Assembly (NCBI GenBank): GCA_026391555.1
Contig: JAPLEB010000118.1
Location: 1 to 58,188 of the forward strand
DNA: 58,188 nt
From: Bacteroidia bacterium
Lineage (GTDB): Bacteria; Bacteroidota; Bacteroidia; Bacteroidales; VadinHA17
Reading direction: 5' to 3'
Part shown: positions 35,150-45,171 of the stretch, in pieces
Layout of the letters: every line of letters begins with the position of its first letter
Numbering within the stretch: the stretch's first letter is position 1
The notes under the pieces: generated by a model
The model's database searches: none
Told to the model about the DNA's origin: nothing
What the model saw: only the letters and a program-made list of their open reading frames with translations
Position numbers and translations under genes: made by a program

Positions 35150-37102
35150 TTATAATTTATTCCAATCAGAAAGAGGTTTCATCAAATCGGAATTAAGTTG
35201 TGGTACCTCTTTTTTAGAACACATTTGAACCTCAATAACACATTTAGTAATATTTGGAAGAACGATAACTAATTTCTGTACATCCTTATTGTTCTTTTGT
35301 AATTTTGGAATATTCTCTTTTGGAAATTTTTCGTTCTGAATAGCTTTACTGATCTCGAATCGGGCATTGGAAGGACTTGCAATTTTCACATACATAGTTT
35401 TTCCATTCTCAATAATTTCAGCAGTATTATTCCCAATCAAATTTATAGTTTTATTCAAAGAATGCATGTTCCAAACCACGGTTCCGGCATTTTTTAATTC
35501 TATCTCATCCCTTACAAGAAAAAATCCTTCTTTTTTAAAGAGTTTTACTCCTCTTTGTGCTTTTAAAGCATCCCTGTTGTATACTTCTGACAGATCACTT
35601 ATCGAATATGAAACCTCATCGCCACTATAATAAGCGATAATTGGGGCATTGGCTTTAAGGTTTTGTCCAGCATACTCATCCGGATTGATTACGAATAAAT
35701 TGTGTCCTTCAGTTCTGCAACGGTAAGCAAAATGATGACGATTCGGAATATCATAACTCTCGGAGCCCAATTCGCAGGCCCATCGTATGCCCTGAAAATC
35801 AAAAATAAAATTACCAGCATCAGAATGGCCATGGTTTACATCCACCTTACCATTGTGAAAGCAGACAAAGGCTTCATCATCGTCCCAGGAATTTCGAAAT
35901 GTAACTGTTTCAATATTTTTAAGGTGAATATCTTGCGGAATCTTTAATTGAGATAGATTATTAACATTAAAGTCAACAAAGGAAGGATTGAACCATAAGA
36001 TATCATAAAAATCTGCCTCTCCTTTTTTATTATCAAGATAGCGCAAGGTGGCTAATTGAGCCCTCTTGTTTGCATCGGGAATATATCGAGCGAAAAAGGA
36101 GTAGAGTGGTGTGCTAAAGTTAACACGTACAGCACAATCTCCAAAATTTGCATTACCTACTCTTGGATTTAACGAATTTATTGGATAAAATCCTGTCCCG
36201 GCAATTCCAGGCCTCCCTTTGCAATAGCCTAAATCGCCGCCCATAGCTGACTCCAACGAGGCAATAATACGTGAAAAATAACGGAAACAATAATCCCAAT
36301 AAACGAAACCCTCGTACCAACCGCCATCAGGATAAATTGATGGATAAAGATGTTCTAAAGATACAAATGCCCTTTCAAGTAGCTCAAAACTATATGGATA
36401 TTCGGTCCCCAGTGCTATTGCCGACATTACGACACCCCCATTGCAAACCGCATTCCAATTGTGGTCGCAGGAAGGCCAAAAAGCTTCTGTTTTTCCATCA
36501 TAATCAGTCATGGCCTCTTTCAGCCCCTTTTCATGCATCGCTATGCGCATCGCTTCCCGTTGTCCCCCGGATAAAGCATCATAAAACCAATCATAGGCAA
36601 TGGCAAGTGCGCTGCACATTTCCGATGTCCCCAATTCATAATTGCGTTTACTGCTTTTCCAGGTACCAAATGCCAAGACTTTTTGAATTTCAGCCCAGGC
36701 GCGATCGGCATATTTTTTATCCTTTGTAATTAAATAAGTAAAACCCAAATTGGACATCCGGGCCAACATATCCCTTGATACCTGTAAATTTTCCCGGGCT
36801 ACTACCCATTTTGCATTTTCATTTGATTCAATCAGTGGTTTAGTCAAAAGGGAGTCGGCTGCTTTTTTTACGTTTGAAAATGCTATAGCTGCAATATCAT
36901 TTGGCTGGTTATCCGAAATCCGTTTTCTTATCATATCAAGCTCGGATGCCCGAAAAAAGAGCAAGGGATGTTCCAACCCCGGATTGTTTTTCAAATAAAT
37001 ACTTTTCAATTGAGCTGCAGTGAAGGTCGTCTTTGTAGTTTCTCCTTTACCGGAAAGGATAAAAGTAAAGAGAATACAATATATTAACGAGAATTTCTTC
37101 AT
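35150..37102 (-). CDS. Heparinase II/III-like polysaccharide lyase
   Basis: A 650-residue secreted lyase (signal peptide about 1-20). Residues about 50-370 form the alpha/alpha-toroid with DHNWNAVCNGG (214-224, Asn-Trp pair) and GGWYEGFVYW (Tyr263). The heparinase II/III-like beta-sandwich domain follows (about 395-610), with the hallmark VNHGHSDAGNFIFD (His424, His426, Asp428), HHFAYRC and TEGHN (His467). These are the sites used by this superfamily for beta-elimination next to uronic acids and for metal binding, so an active enzyme is likely. Families with this fold include PL8-, PL12-, PL15-, PL17- and PL21-type enzymes; I cannot place it in one. It is the first enzyme gene after the SusC/SusD unit, beyond a hairpin (37210-37246). 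Confidence 0.88.
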   Translation of the reverse strand: MKKFSLIYCILFTFILSGKGETTKTTFTAAQLKSIYLKNNPGLEHPLLFFRASELDMIRKRISDNQPNDIAAIAFSNVKKAADSLLTKPLIESNENAKWVVARENLQVSRDMLARMSNLGFTYLITKDKKYADRAWAEIQKVLAFGTWKSSKRNYELGTSEMCSALAIAYDWFYDALSGGQREAMRIAMHEKGLKEAMTDYDGKTEAFWPSCDHNWNAVCNGGVVMSAIALGTEYPYSFELLERAFVSLEHLYPSIYPDGGWYEGFVYWDYCFRYFSRIIASLESAMGGDLGYCKGRPGIAGTGFYPINSLNPRVGNANFGDCAVRVNFSTPLYSFFARYIPDANKRAQLATLRYLDNKKGEADFYDILWFNPSFVDFNVNNLSQLKIPQDIHLKNIETVTFRNSWDDDEAFVCFHNGKVDVNHGHSDAGNFIFDFQGIRWACELGSESYDIPNRHHFAYRCRTEGHNLFVINPDEYAGQNLKANAPIIAYYSGDEVSYSISDLSEVYNRDALKAQRGVKLFKKEGFFLVRDEIELKNAGTVVWNMHSLNKTINLIGNNTAEIIENGKTMYVKIASPSNARFEISKAIQNEKFPKENIPKLQKNNKDVQKLVIVLPNITKCVIEVQMCSKKEVPQLNSDLMKPLSDWNKL

Positions 37103-37209
37103 AAAAAAATAATTTGTTTTTGATTGCAGGATAATACTTCAACTTGTAACTTCCAGACATAATTGTGTATAAAGAATATGCTCGTTATATTGGGGAAAAA
37201 TTAAGAAAC

Positions 37210-37246
37210 AACAGGCTGCAAGTCGAAAATTACAATACAGCCTGTT
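37210..37246 (-). terminator. Hairpin between the SusCD unit and the enzyme genes
   Basis: A perfect 9-bp inverted repeat (AACAGGCTG and CAGCCTGTT) with a 19-base loop ends 7 bases past the stop of the gene at 37253. On the minus strand it is followed by a T-rich stretch (TTGTTTCTTAATTTTT), not a clean T run. It could partly terminate transcription, keeping the surface-binding genes more abundant than the enzymes, or stabilise the upstream mRNA end. Confidence 0.5.
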
Positions 37247-37252
37247 ATTTAT

Positions 37253-38212
37253 CTAATTTACAGCATATCTTTTTATGCTCACAACCATTTTTTTATTAGT
37301 GTTATCGACAGAATTTACAAAAATAAAAGCTTTGTATTTGCCGTCACCTGTGAATAGAAAAGCGCCAAAGGGATTGGCCATGGCATAAACGAAGTTTTCT
37401 TCATTATTATCAACGATTAAGGTTTCAAAATCCAAATCATCAATAAATTGAGAATACGGACTACCCAATTGCCCATCCCTTATATCTCTGCGTTTAGAAA
37501 CTTTGGTCGAATTGGTCGATCCAACCGGGACAGGAACACCATACAAATAATCGGGTAAAGTGGCCGGGCTCACCAGTGAATGACCTATACCGGCAATAGT
37601 GCTATAAAAATAAATGAGATCAATTTCGCCTGCCAGATTATTTGCCAGTACATCTGCCATCGTGAATACTTTCATTTGCTTGATCGACAAATAACAAGCT
37701 CCACCGTTGGTAAGTGTAATATTAGGCTGCAAATCCATTTTTGAGATTTTGTATTCAGGAGAGGAGAATGAAACAATCTCTCCATTATCTGCTTTACACG
37801 AAAATTGAAATGAAACATTCTTTTCTCTGGCCTCCTCGGGAATTACATAATAATACCGAAGAGTGGCAGCACACGTATCAATAAAAACTGCATTCGAATT
37901 TTTGCCATCTGTCAGGCAATCTGTGGCTACTGTAACCGGAATATCATTTCCCCCTTTATCCGTGTACCAAGAAGAGGGTCCAAATCTTGTGTTAGGTGCC
38001 CCGGGTATTGAGGCTTCAACTTCTGCTGAAACCAACTTTCCTTCTGGAATAGCCATCGCGTAAGCGAACTCTATTGTGTTATTTACAATATTGGGCCCAA
38101 TAGTTTTTTTTATTAAATCATTTTTCAATGTCGTTAAATCCTCCTTTTTGCAAGAGATTGCAATAACCAGGAATGACAACAACAAGAACCAATTAATATA
38201 TCTGCGTTGCAT
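37253..38212 (-). CDS. Surface lipoprotein, DUF4466-like
   Basis: A 319-residue lipoprotein (lipobox IAISC, Cys21). The start of the mature part, with LKNDLIKKTIGPNIVNN, EFAYAMAIPEG and VEASIPGAPNTRFGPSSWYT, follows the pattern of DUF4466 proteins, which are found beside SusC/SusD in Bacteroides loci. The gene position, third after susD, fits a surface glycan-binding protein. No catalytic motif is visible. The family assignment is from memory of its pattern and should be treated as likely, not certain. Confidence 0.75.
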   Translation of the reverse strand: MQRRYINWFLLLSFLVIAISCKKEDLTTLKNDLIKKTIGPNIVNNTIEFAYAMAIPEGKLVSAEVEASIPGAPNTRFGPSSWYTDKGGNDIPVTVATDCLTDGKNSNAVFIDTCAATLRYYYVIPEEAREKNVSFQFSCKADNGEIVSFSSPEYKISKMDLQPNITLTNGGACYLSIKQMKVFTMADVLANNLAGEIDLIYFYSTIAGIGHSLVSPATLPDYLYGVPVPVGSTNSTKVSKRRDIRDGQLGSPYSQFIDDLDFETLIVDNNEENFVYAMANPFGAFLFTGDGKYKAFIFVNSVDNTNKKMVVSIKRYAVN

Positions 38213-38224
38213 AATTTAATATTT

Positions 38225-38635
38225 TTAGGGTTTGAGTTGAACTGTAATTACTATCTTGTACGTTTTCTTTACCTCCCGGTTCCCCGAGATTACGGTATAG
38301 GTCAGGGGATTCAGCAAATCTGAAAAATCTGTCCAGGCACCCATTTTCGGTGTTACAACAGCATCCTGGGCAAGCGAACAATAGGGCTTCAGAACTTTCA
38401 AATTTGTACCATATTTTACTGTTGCCGCTACAATCCCTATATTAGGATCAGTAATCGTATCAATTGCGGCCAGGCCCATAATTACGGTGGCATGAGCTTC
38501 ATCCAGCAGGTCGAACATTGTCATATAAGATTCTGCCCGGGTGGTAATCAGTAGTTCGTTTTCATCCAGGGGATAACTGCATGCTCCTGCCACCATGGCT
38601 AATAAAGCAATTGCTATTTTTATATAATTCTTCAT
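38225..38635 (-). CDS. Small SusD-associated surface lipoprotein
   Basis: A 136-residue lipoprotein. I start it at 38635 (MKNYIKIAIALLAMVAGACS, lipobox Cys19) because the Met ten codons earlier places a polar stretch before the signal peptide. The mature part includes NIGIVAATVKYGTNLKVLKPYCSL and ends in a strand YTVISGNREVKKTYKIVITVQL: a small beta domain seen at the ends of several Bacteroidota surface proteins (DUF5018-type), here without further domains. It lies between susD and the DUF4466-like gene (12 bases) and probably helps bind glycan. No enzyme features are present. Confidence 0.75.
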   Translation of the reverse strand: MKNYIKIAIALLAMVAGACSYPLDENELLITTRAESYMTMFDLLDEAHATVIMGLAAIDTITDPNIGIVAATVKYGTNLKVLKPYCSLAQDAVVTPKMGAWTDFSDLLNPLTYTVISGNREVKKTYKIVITVQLKP

Positions 38636-38671
38636 TGTTTTATAATTTATTAATTGTGTTGTCATAAATCA

Positions 38672-40429
38672 TTAATACCAGCAGGTGTTTTGCGTCAGGT
38701 TTGGATTTCGTTCACGTTCTGAAAGTGGAATCCGGTTAATATAATACTGTTCAAAATCGCGGTCAGAAGCAGCCATAAAGTTATCAACTACACGGATTCC
38801 CCATGAACTATAGAGTGTTATGCCAGCACTACCGGTAACGCTCCAAATCTCTTTTGCTGTGTGCCAGCGGCGGATGTCAAAGAAACGATGTCCTTCGGTA
38901 GCCAATTCCACAATACGTTCCTGTTCAATGGCTTCAAAAAATGAATCAACACCTCCTGTATATTTTGAAAGCAAAACAGGTAATCCGCCGCGATACCGAA
39001 CTTTATTGACTAAATCAATGGCTTTTGGGGTAGGACCATTAGCAAAGTTCGAAGCTTCGGCATACATCAAATAAACATCGGCCAACCGCATTAAGTAGAA
39101 GTCCTGAGGACCATCAGTTCTTCCACCAAGTCCTGCCTGATAACGTATCCATTTGCGATAGATATAACCTGTTTTGTTTCCCTGAGCATTAATGTAGTTA
39201 ACACCATCGTTTTTCCCGAATAAAAGAGGAATACTATCTCCAACAATTTCACCGGAATTATCCACAAAAATTAGTTTCTGACTATCCCATATCATCGTTG
39301 CGCGCATCCTATAATCGCGCCCCTCGTAGGATTTACTATTACAGGCACCATTCACAATTGTTGCTCCTTGCTTCAGAACCAGCTTAAATGTTGCAAAATC
39401 GCCTGTTTTAGTGAGTTGATAACGATCGGCCAATAAGTTAGTTGGTGATACTCTTCCCTGACCTCCAAAATTATTCCTGGTTCCAAATTCCCGCATCATA
39501 ATTTCTCCCTGGCTTAATTCAGGCCCGACATGGCATACAGCGAAAATGATTTCACGATCATTTTCATTATCGGGTTGGAACAAATAGAAATAGTTGGGAT
39601 CATTAGACAGCCCAGGGGCGCCATTCCGAAAAAGCGTTAATCCAAAATCATCAATTACATGTGCAAAATCGGATGCAGCTTCATTATAAGCGCTTACGGC
39701 TTCTTCTGCATCAGGTGTGAAAGTTGTCAACTCCGGCCAACCAAATTTGTTCCACGAAGCCCAAAAGAGTTGCAACTTACCTCTATACCCGTAAGCAGCT
39801 GCTTTAGTTGCCCGTCCCGGTGTATTTGTTGCAGGCAATTTATCGACGGCTGACGTAAAATCTTCATATATTTTATCATGAATTTCATTTATAGGTGTTC
39901 TGGAAAGCGTAATCGCTTCAATATCACTATAAATTTTATCAAGATAAGGAACGTCACCCCACATTTGAATCAGCCGGAAATAAGCCAATCCACGTAAGAA
40001 CCGGGTTTCAGCAAGGATTATTCCCAGGTTGCTTTTATCAATTGCTGATTCTGTACCTGCAATCATTCTTTCTAAATTCTCAATCGTATAGTTGGCATGA
40101 TTAACTGCTGCATAACAGCTGTTCCACATAAAGTCAAAACCGCTCCCCATTCCTTTTCCGGGACTATAAGCTCCAGGACCATCAACATTGCCCGAAAATT
40201 GGAATTCACCTGCTCCATCGAAATAATAATCATATTCAAAAATTGTTCTTATATCTGTATAAACTCCGGTAAGAGCAAAAAGTGCATCATCATTGGTTTT
40301 CCAGAAAGCATCTTTGCCAAGCTGAGTTGTTGGTTCCTGATCAAGCAGGTCCTTAACGCAAGAGACAGAAAATAGCGTCAATCCAGCTAACAATATTATT
40401 ATAATCAGATTTGATTTTATTTGTTTCAT
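38672..40429 (-). CDS. susD: SusD/RagB-family glycan-binding lipoprotein
   Basis: A 585-residue outer-membrane lipoprotein (lipobox SVSC, Cys24) that covers the SusC pore and delivers oligosaccharide. The mature N-terminus, KDLLDQEPTTQLGKDAFWKT with the helix A-L-F-A-L-T-G-V-Y-T-D-I-R, and the C-terminal block around LADVYLMYAEA, VNKVRYRGGLP and ERIVELATEGHRFFDIRRW are diagnostic of RagB/SusD. Aromatic residues that might line the sugar site are scattered but cannot be assigned. It begins 14 bases after the stop of susC, so the two are co-transcribed. Confidence 0.95.
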   Translation of the reverse strand: MKQIKSNLIIIILLAGLTLFSVSCVKDLLDQEPTTQLGKDAFWKTNDDALFALTGVYTDIRTIFEYDYYFDGAGEFQFSGNVDGPGAYSPGKGMGSGFDFMWNSCYAAVNHANYTIENLERMIAGTESAIDKSNLGIILAETRFLRGLAYFRLIQMWGDVPYLDKIYSDIEAITLSRTPINEIHDKIYEDFTSAVDKLPATNTPGRATKAAAYGYRGKLQLFWASWNKFGWPELTTFTPDAEEAVSAYNEAASDFAHVIDDFGLTLFRNGAPGLSNDPNYFYLFQPDNENDREIIFAVCHVGPELSQGEIMMREFGTRNNFGGQGRVSPTNLLADRYQLTKTGDFATFKLVLKQGATIVNGACNSKSYEGRDYRMRATMIWDSQKLIFVDNSGEIVGDSIPLLFGKNDGVNYINAQGNKTGYIYRKWIRYQAGLGGRTDGPQDFYLMRLADVYLMYAEASNFANGPTPKAIDLVNKVRYRGGLPVLLSKYTGGVDSFFEAIEQERIVELATEGHRFFDIRRWHTAKEIWSVTGSAGITLYSSWGIRVVDNFMAASDRDFEQYYINRIPLSERERNPNLTQNTCWY

Positions 40430-40443
40430 AATGTCAATAATTT

Positions 40444-43400
40444 TTAGAATCCAATATTAATACCTAAAGAGAACGATTTTAAAAGAGGGTATAAGTCGGT
40501 ATCATTTCCTGCTTTTTCAGGATCAATACCCTTAAAGGAAGTAATAGTAAAGATATTTTCTCCCGACAAATAAAGTCTCACGTTGTCAGAACTTATTTTG
40601 TCCAATAACCTTTTGGGCAGGTTATAACCAATTTGTACATTTTTCAAACGTACATAACTCATATCCTGCAACGCAAAAGTAGTATTATCTTCACTGGCTC
40701 CCCTTTGTCCTGATGAAACCACAAGGCGAGGTAATTGAGCCTCACGGTTTTCCAGTGACCAAGTATTGTAGAATTGATTTTCGGTGTATGAAACCAGGTA
40801 AGGCTGTGTACTGACTGAATTCCACCTTTCAAGCCAAAAACTTTTACGCCCGGTTGCACCACTAAATACCATTGAAAGATCAAACCCTTTCCATGAGGCG
40901 CTCATATTCAATCCAAAGTTAGTGGATGGGCGATCGAGTTGAACTTTTGGCAAGGCTTTTCTGTCTTCACCGGTAATTTGTCCGTCACCGTTCAGGTCCT
41001 CTTTGAGTACATCACCAGGAGCGAAATACTGACCCTGATAAGGCGCATTGTAAATATCAGTCCAGGTTTGGGCAATTCCTCCTGATACGTAGGTGTATAT
41101 GAAATGGTATGGCATATCCAGGTATACATCACCCTTACTTAAAAACTCGCTCCACTTCTCCAGACGGTTTTGATTGTATGAAACGTTAAAATTTATTGTG
41201 TAATTGAAATCACGTATTTTATCTCTCCAAGTGAAGTTCCCCTCAGCACCTCTGTTTCTTAAATTTCCGATATTGCGATTTGGCGCATTATATCCTGAAA
41301 GTAAAGTAGAAAGATCAGACGGACGGATCATACCGGTAGTTAAACGGTCGTAGTAATCTATTTCGGTGGTCAACCGGCTGTTGAGAAAGCCCAGATCCAA
41401 ACCAAAGTTTATAACATTTGTCGATTCCCAGCTAAAATCCGGATTAATCATATCCTTCATCGTAAATCCCTTAGATACACCACCACCAAAAGTATAATTC
41501 GACTGGGCCATGGTTTCTTTCTGCTCATAGCGGCCAACCCCGGAGTTATTCCCCAATCCTCCATAAGAGAGTCGGAATTTTCCACTGGACAAGGATATTT
41601 TTTCTGCCAGCGAACGAATAAATGACTCTTCTGTAAAACGCCAACCCAATGCTGCCGACGGGAAGAAGCCATATTGATATCCCGGAAAGAATTTCGATGA
41701 CCCATCATAACGGCAGTTGAGTTCCAATAAATATTTGTCGTAAGCAGTATAGTTTAACCGGCCGATGTATGAACGAAGCCCCTCTGCTGATGAGTTGCCA
41801 CCTGCAGTTTGAATATCCTGTAATGCAGCGTCTATTTCGCTTAAGCTAGGATGAATACGATCAAGCCTGGAACCTGACAAATTCCTATTGTTCCAATACT
41901 CTTCACTATACACAAAGAGCGCATTGATATTGTGGTTTTTAGCAATTTTTTTCACGTAAGAAATACGGCCATTTAATTGTGTCTTATAGCCGGTATTTAT
42001 CACGTTGTCGATTCCTGTATTGTCTGCAATTACTTGTTTAATGAGCAATCCGCTCTGGATATTATATACAGAGTAAGGCATCATCCAACTTTTAGAAAAT
42101 TGATTATAATAGCGCAAAGAATAATCAGCCCGGGCTTTCAATCCTTTTATAATTTCCCATTCCAAAAACATGGTGCCGTTCAATTCCTGGCGTGTGTCGA
42201 GATTATATCTGGTATTAAAGTCCGCGACCGGATTGCTTGCATTAGGACCTTCATTGTAAGCCATTGCACCACCCCAATTCCCGGTTTCAGGATCTTGCGG
42301 ATACACACCTGCTATAGCACTTATAAGATTAGATCCAGGAGAACTACCACCAGTGCTTAAAAACCCTTGTGCAAAAGGGTATGATTGTTTGCTCCAGTTG
42401 CCATCCATACGGGCTCCAATAGACAGATTATTAAGGATTTTTGATTCCAGATTTAACCGTATATTGTAACGACTATAATCATTTTTTATCTGCAATCCCT
42501 TCTCGTCCAGCGTTCCAACAGAAAGAAAGAAACTGGTCTTTTCATTACCTCCCGATGCCGATACATTGTTATTTCTTACCACACCATTACGCATTATCAA
42601 CGACCACCAGTCTGTATTCGGATAGTAAACCGGATTAATATAACTTAACGCCATCCACTGTTCTATGGTTCCGTCACGATAATTTTTTGGAATACCGCCC
42701 ACTAATGCTGAATTATTCAGCATGTTCATTGAACGCGGATAATCGACCATGAAATTATAGAAATTGGTTGGCTGAGTAACCGCATAAGAACTCGAAAAGT
42801 TGATACTAGTTTTTTCCTTCGTTTTACCCGTTTTAGTTGTAACCAATATAACCCCGTTTGCTGCCCGAGAACCATAAATGGCAGCCGATGAGGCATCTTT
42901 TAGCACTGAAATACTCTCAATATCATTCATATTGAGTCGATTAATATCTATATCCGGCATTCCGTCAACTACCACAAGGGGTGACGAATTATTGACAGAA
43001 CCCAAACCACGAATAATCAGGGTTGAATTGTTGTTACCTGCCATACCCGTATTCTGGTTTACAGCAAGTCCCGGAATCATTGCTGACAGACTGGACGAAA
43101 CATTTGTTAATGCACGGCTGGTAATCTTTTCATCAAAGTTAACAGCAGCTACCGCTCCGGTAAGGTTCACTTTCCTCTGTGTTCCATAACCAACTACCAC
43201 TACTTCCTTTAGTCCGATGGCTTCCACTTTCAATACAACATCAATTAATATCCTGCCTTCTGATGGAATTTCCTGTGTTGCCATTCCTACAAAAGAAAAG
43301 CTCAGTATGGCGTTTTCAGGAACATTCATTAATGAGTATTTACCTGCCGCATCTGTAAGAACACCGGTAGTGGTTCCCTTAACCTGAACAGTTAGCCCTG

Positions 43401-43851
43401 GTAAGGGGTTTCCATTTTCATCGGTAACAGTACCGGTTATCTTCAACTGCTGCTGCATTGCATCAGACAATGCTGTTACATCACCCGGAGTAAGGATGAT
43501 CTGTCTGTCATAAACCATATAATTCACCCCTGTACCTGAAAAGAGAGAGGTAAGGATATCGGATATTTTCTTATCTTCAATCGATAAAGAGACTTCCCTC
43601 TTTACATCAATCAATTTTGCATTGAAGAGGAAATAGAATTCACTATTGCTTTCGATTTCCTCCAGAACATTAGCTATAGAGACATTGTTTAAGTTCAGGG
43701 TGAGCTTAGTGTTTTGTGAGTACGTATCATTAGCATAAGCCTGAAAAACTGTAATAAATATTAGCAACAAAGTATTTCTCATAAGCTTAAAGATTTTCCA
43801 GGAGTATATTTTTTTTATATAGCCTCCTGCATAAGAACAATTTTTTTTCAT
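40444..43851 (-). CDS. susC: SusC-family TonB-dependent transporter with STN domain
   Basis: A 1135-residue outer-membrane importer. After a long N-terminal leader and signal peptide (hydrophobic core about 25-40) come an STN domain (about 46-122, TLNLNNVSIANVLEEI), a CarboxypepD_reg-like domain (about 137-213, ITGTVTDENGNPLPGLTV), the conserved EVVVVGYGTQRK segment (216-227), a plug with NDIESISVLKDASSAAIYGSR, and the beta-barrel ending in IFTITSFKGIDPE and NIGF. The STN domain is the part through which such transporters signal to a FecR-type anti-sigma factor, and the fecR gene lies directly upstream. Import and induction should therefore be linked. Confidence 0.95.
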   Translation of the reverse strand: MKKNCSYAGGYIKKIYSWKIFKLMRNTLLLIFITVFQAYANDTYSQNTKLTLNLNNVSIANVLEEIESNSEFYFLFNAKLIDVKREVSLSIEDKKISDILTSLFSGTGVNYMVYDRQIILTPGDVTALSDAMQQQLKITGTVTDENGNPLPGLTVQVKGTTTGVLTDAAGKYSLMNVPENAILSFSFVGMATQEIPSEGRILIDVVLKVEAIGLKEVVVVGYGTQRKVNLTGAVAAVNFDEKITSRALTNVSSSLSAMIPGLAVNQNTGMAGNNNSTLIIRGLGSVNNSSPLVVVDGMPDIDINRLNMNDIESISVLKDASSAAIYGSRAANGVILVTTKTGKTKEKTSINFSSSYAVTQPTNFYNFMVDYPRSMNMLNNSALVGGIPKNYRDGTIEQWMALSYINPVYYPNTDWWSLIMRNGVVRNNNVSASGGNEKTSFFLSVGTLDEKGLQIKNDYSRYNIRLNLESKILNNLSIGARMDGNWSKQSYPFAQGFLSTGGSSPGSNLISAIAGVYPQDPETGNWGGAMAYNEGPNASNPVADFNTRYNLDTRQELNGTMFLEWEIIKGLKARADYSLRYYNQFSKSWMMPYSVYNIQSGLLIKQVIADNTGIDNVINTGYKTQLNGRISYVKKIAKNHNINALFVYSEEYWNNRNLSGSRLDRIHPSLSEIDAALQDIQTAGGNSSAEGLRSYIGRLNYTAYDKYLLELNCRYDGSSKFFPGYQYGFFPSAALGWRFTEESFIRSLAEKISLSSGKFRLSYGGLGNNSGVGRYEQKETMAQSNYTFGGGVSKGFTMKDMINPDFSWESTNVINFGLDLGFLNSRLTTEIDYYDRLTTGMIRPSDLSTLLSGYNAPNRNIGNLRNRGAEGNFTWRDKIRDFNYTINFNVSYNQNRLEKWSEFLSKGDVYLDMPYHFIYTYVSGGIAQTWTDIYNAPYQGQYFAPGDVLKEDLNGDGQITGEDRKALPKVQLDRPSTNFGLNMSASWKGFDLSMVFSGATGRKSFWLERWNSVSTQPYLVSYTENQFYNTWSLENREAQLPRLVVSSGQRGASEDNTTFALQDMSYVRLKNVQIGYNLPKRLLDKISSDNVRLYLSGENIFTITSFKGIDPEKAGNDTDLYPLLKSFSLGINIGF

Positions 43852-43916
43852 AAATTTGTTTGATTTAGTGAGTTAATACCATTGTTTTGACTTGCATTGG
43901 GAAACTGCTGAATTAT

Positions 43917-43942
43917 AAGGAGAGCGTGACAGCGCTTTCCTT
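43917..43942. other. Stem-loop in the FecR-susC gap
   Basis: AAGGAGAGCG and CGCTTTCCTT form a 10-bp stem with one G-T pair and a 6-base loop. On the plus strand a T7 run follows, making it a good terminator for antisense transcription. On the minus strand (the direction of the genes) there is no T run, so it would be a leader hairpin about 70 bases before susC. No plus-strand gene is nearby. The 222-base gap 43852-44073 holds no TAnnTTTG element, which would suit a sigma-ECF-driven susC promoter. Confidence 0.4.
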
Positions 43943-44010
43943 ATTTTTTTGGTTTTAATTTGTTACCATAGGCGTTAGATTTTAAGGTAAGTAATTTGGG
44001 TTATTTATTA

Positions 44011-44047
44011 GTCCAAAGTCCGATTCTTCCGACTTCTGGCTTCCGGC
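44011..44047. repeat. Degenerate heptamer tract
   Basis: The bases run as GTCCAAA, GTCCGATTC, TTCCGAC, TTCTGGC, TTCCGGC: a decayed tandem series of about 7-base units between fecR and susC. It has no coding meaning. Such simple tracts occur between genes in this group of bacteria. Confidence 0.4.
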
Positions 44048-44073
44048 TTTAATGTATTTGACACGAATTAATT

Positions 44074-45159
44074 TCATCTTCTATAGTATATCTCGATCTT
44101 CCTTTTTTCGAATGTTCCATCGGGTTTTCTTTCCCTTTCAATATCCCTGTATCTTATAGGTGCAGTAAATCGAAGAAGCCTTAGCACTTCTTCCAGGGTT
44201 TCCTCTTTAAAAGTTCCATAATAAATATAAGAGTGAAGCAATTCATCTTTAATAACGATATTAACATTATACCACCGGTTTAGTTTGCGTACAACCTCAT
44301 CAAATGGTTCATATTTGAATGTTAGTTTGCCTTCTGTCCAGGAAAGCCTTTCTGTACTGTTAATGGATAAAATTTTACTTGAATCTGAAAGGGAATTATA
44401 TATACATGATTCATTGGGTTTCAATATTCCTATACTTTTTATGATGTTATTTGTTTTCTTATATACTTCAACTTTCCCTCTCTCAAGTGTAACTTCCGTT
44501 GTTTGCTCATCAGCATAGGCCATAACATTAAATGAAGTTCCGAATACTTTAATATCAATATTCCCGGTTGCAACGACAAAAGGCTTTTTAGGATTTGAAA
44601 TCACATTAAAATAGGCTTCTCCGGTAAGTTTCACATCTCTGACCTGGCCTCCAAACTGTGTCGGGAATCTCAAAGATGAACCTCCGTTCAACCTTCCTGT
44701 TGAACCATCCGGCAGATAAAAGTTTGTTCTTGTACCATATGGCGCATAAATTTCAGAGTAAGATTGTAAATTCCCGGTTGAAATATTTTGCATATAATAA
44801 AGCAAAGAAGCAACTAATAATGGTATAAATAAGATGGCCGAGATCCTTGTTAAATAATTAACAACCCGGATCTTTGGTTTGGGTTTAGTTAAGAAAATTG
44901 CTTCTTCAATCTTGATTTGATGATGAATATGGTCGAGGATATGAGCCCCACTGTATCCTTTAACATTTGGTTTCAAGGGTATTTCATCCCAAAACTGAAG
45001 GGATTTTTCATTCAATTCATGCTCCATGTCAGTATCGGTAAACAATTGGTTGATAATACATTTATCTCCGTCGGAACCATTCTCTTTCAGATATCTAAAT
45101 AATATTTTAATATCTTTTTTTTCTTTACTATTTTGCATTGTACTCTTTTTCTTAAACAT
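44074..45159 (-). CDS. FecR-type anti-sigma factor
   Basis: A 361-residue inner-membrane regulator. A cytoplasmic N-terminal part (about 1-100) is followed by one membrane helix (about 106-123, ISAILFIPLLVASLLYYM), a FecR domain (about 135-250, PYGTRTNFYLPDGSTGRLNGG, LTGEAYFNV, VFGTSFNVMAY) and a C-terminal DUF4974/STN-like domain (about 270-350, WTEGKLTFKYEPFDEVVRKL). It holds the sigma factor at the membrane until the SusC STN domain signals through it. Its gene lies between the sigma factor and susC, as expected. Translation could start at Met1 or Met8. Confidence 0.93.
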   Translation of the reverse strand: MFKKKSTMQNSKEKKDIKILFRYLKENGSDGDKCIINQLFTDTDMEHELNEKSLQFWDEIPLKPNVKGYSGAHILDHIHHQIKIEEAIFLTKPKPKIRVVNYLTRISAILFIPLLVASLLYYMQNISTGNLQSYSEIYAPYGTRTNFYLPDGSTGRLNGGSSLRFPTQFGGQVRDVKLTGEAYFNVISNPKKPFVVATGNIDIKVFGTSFNVMAYADEQTTEVTLERGKVEVYKKTNNIIKSIGILKPNESCIYNSLSDSSKILSINSTERLSWTEGKLTFKYEPFDEVVRKLNRWYNVNIVIKDELLHSYIYYGTFKEETLEEVLRLLRFTAPIRYRDIERERKPDGTFEKRKIEIYYRR

Positions 45160-45171
45160 AATGAAGCTAAA

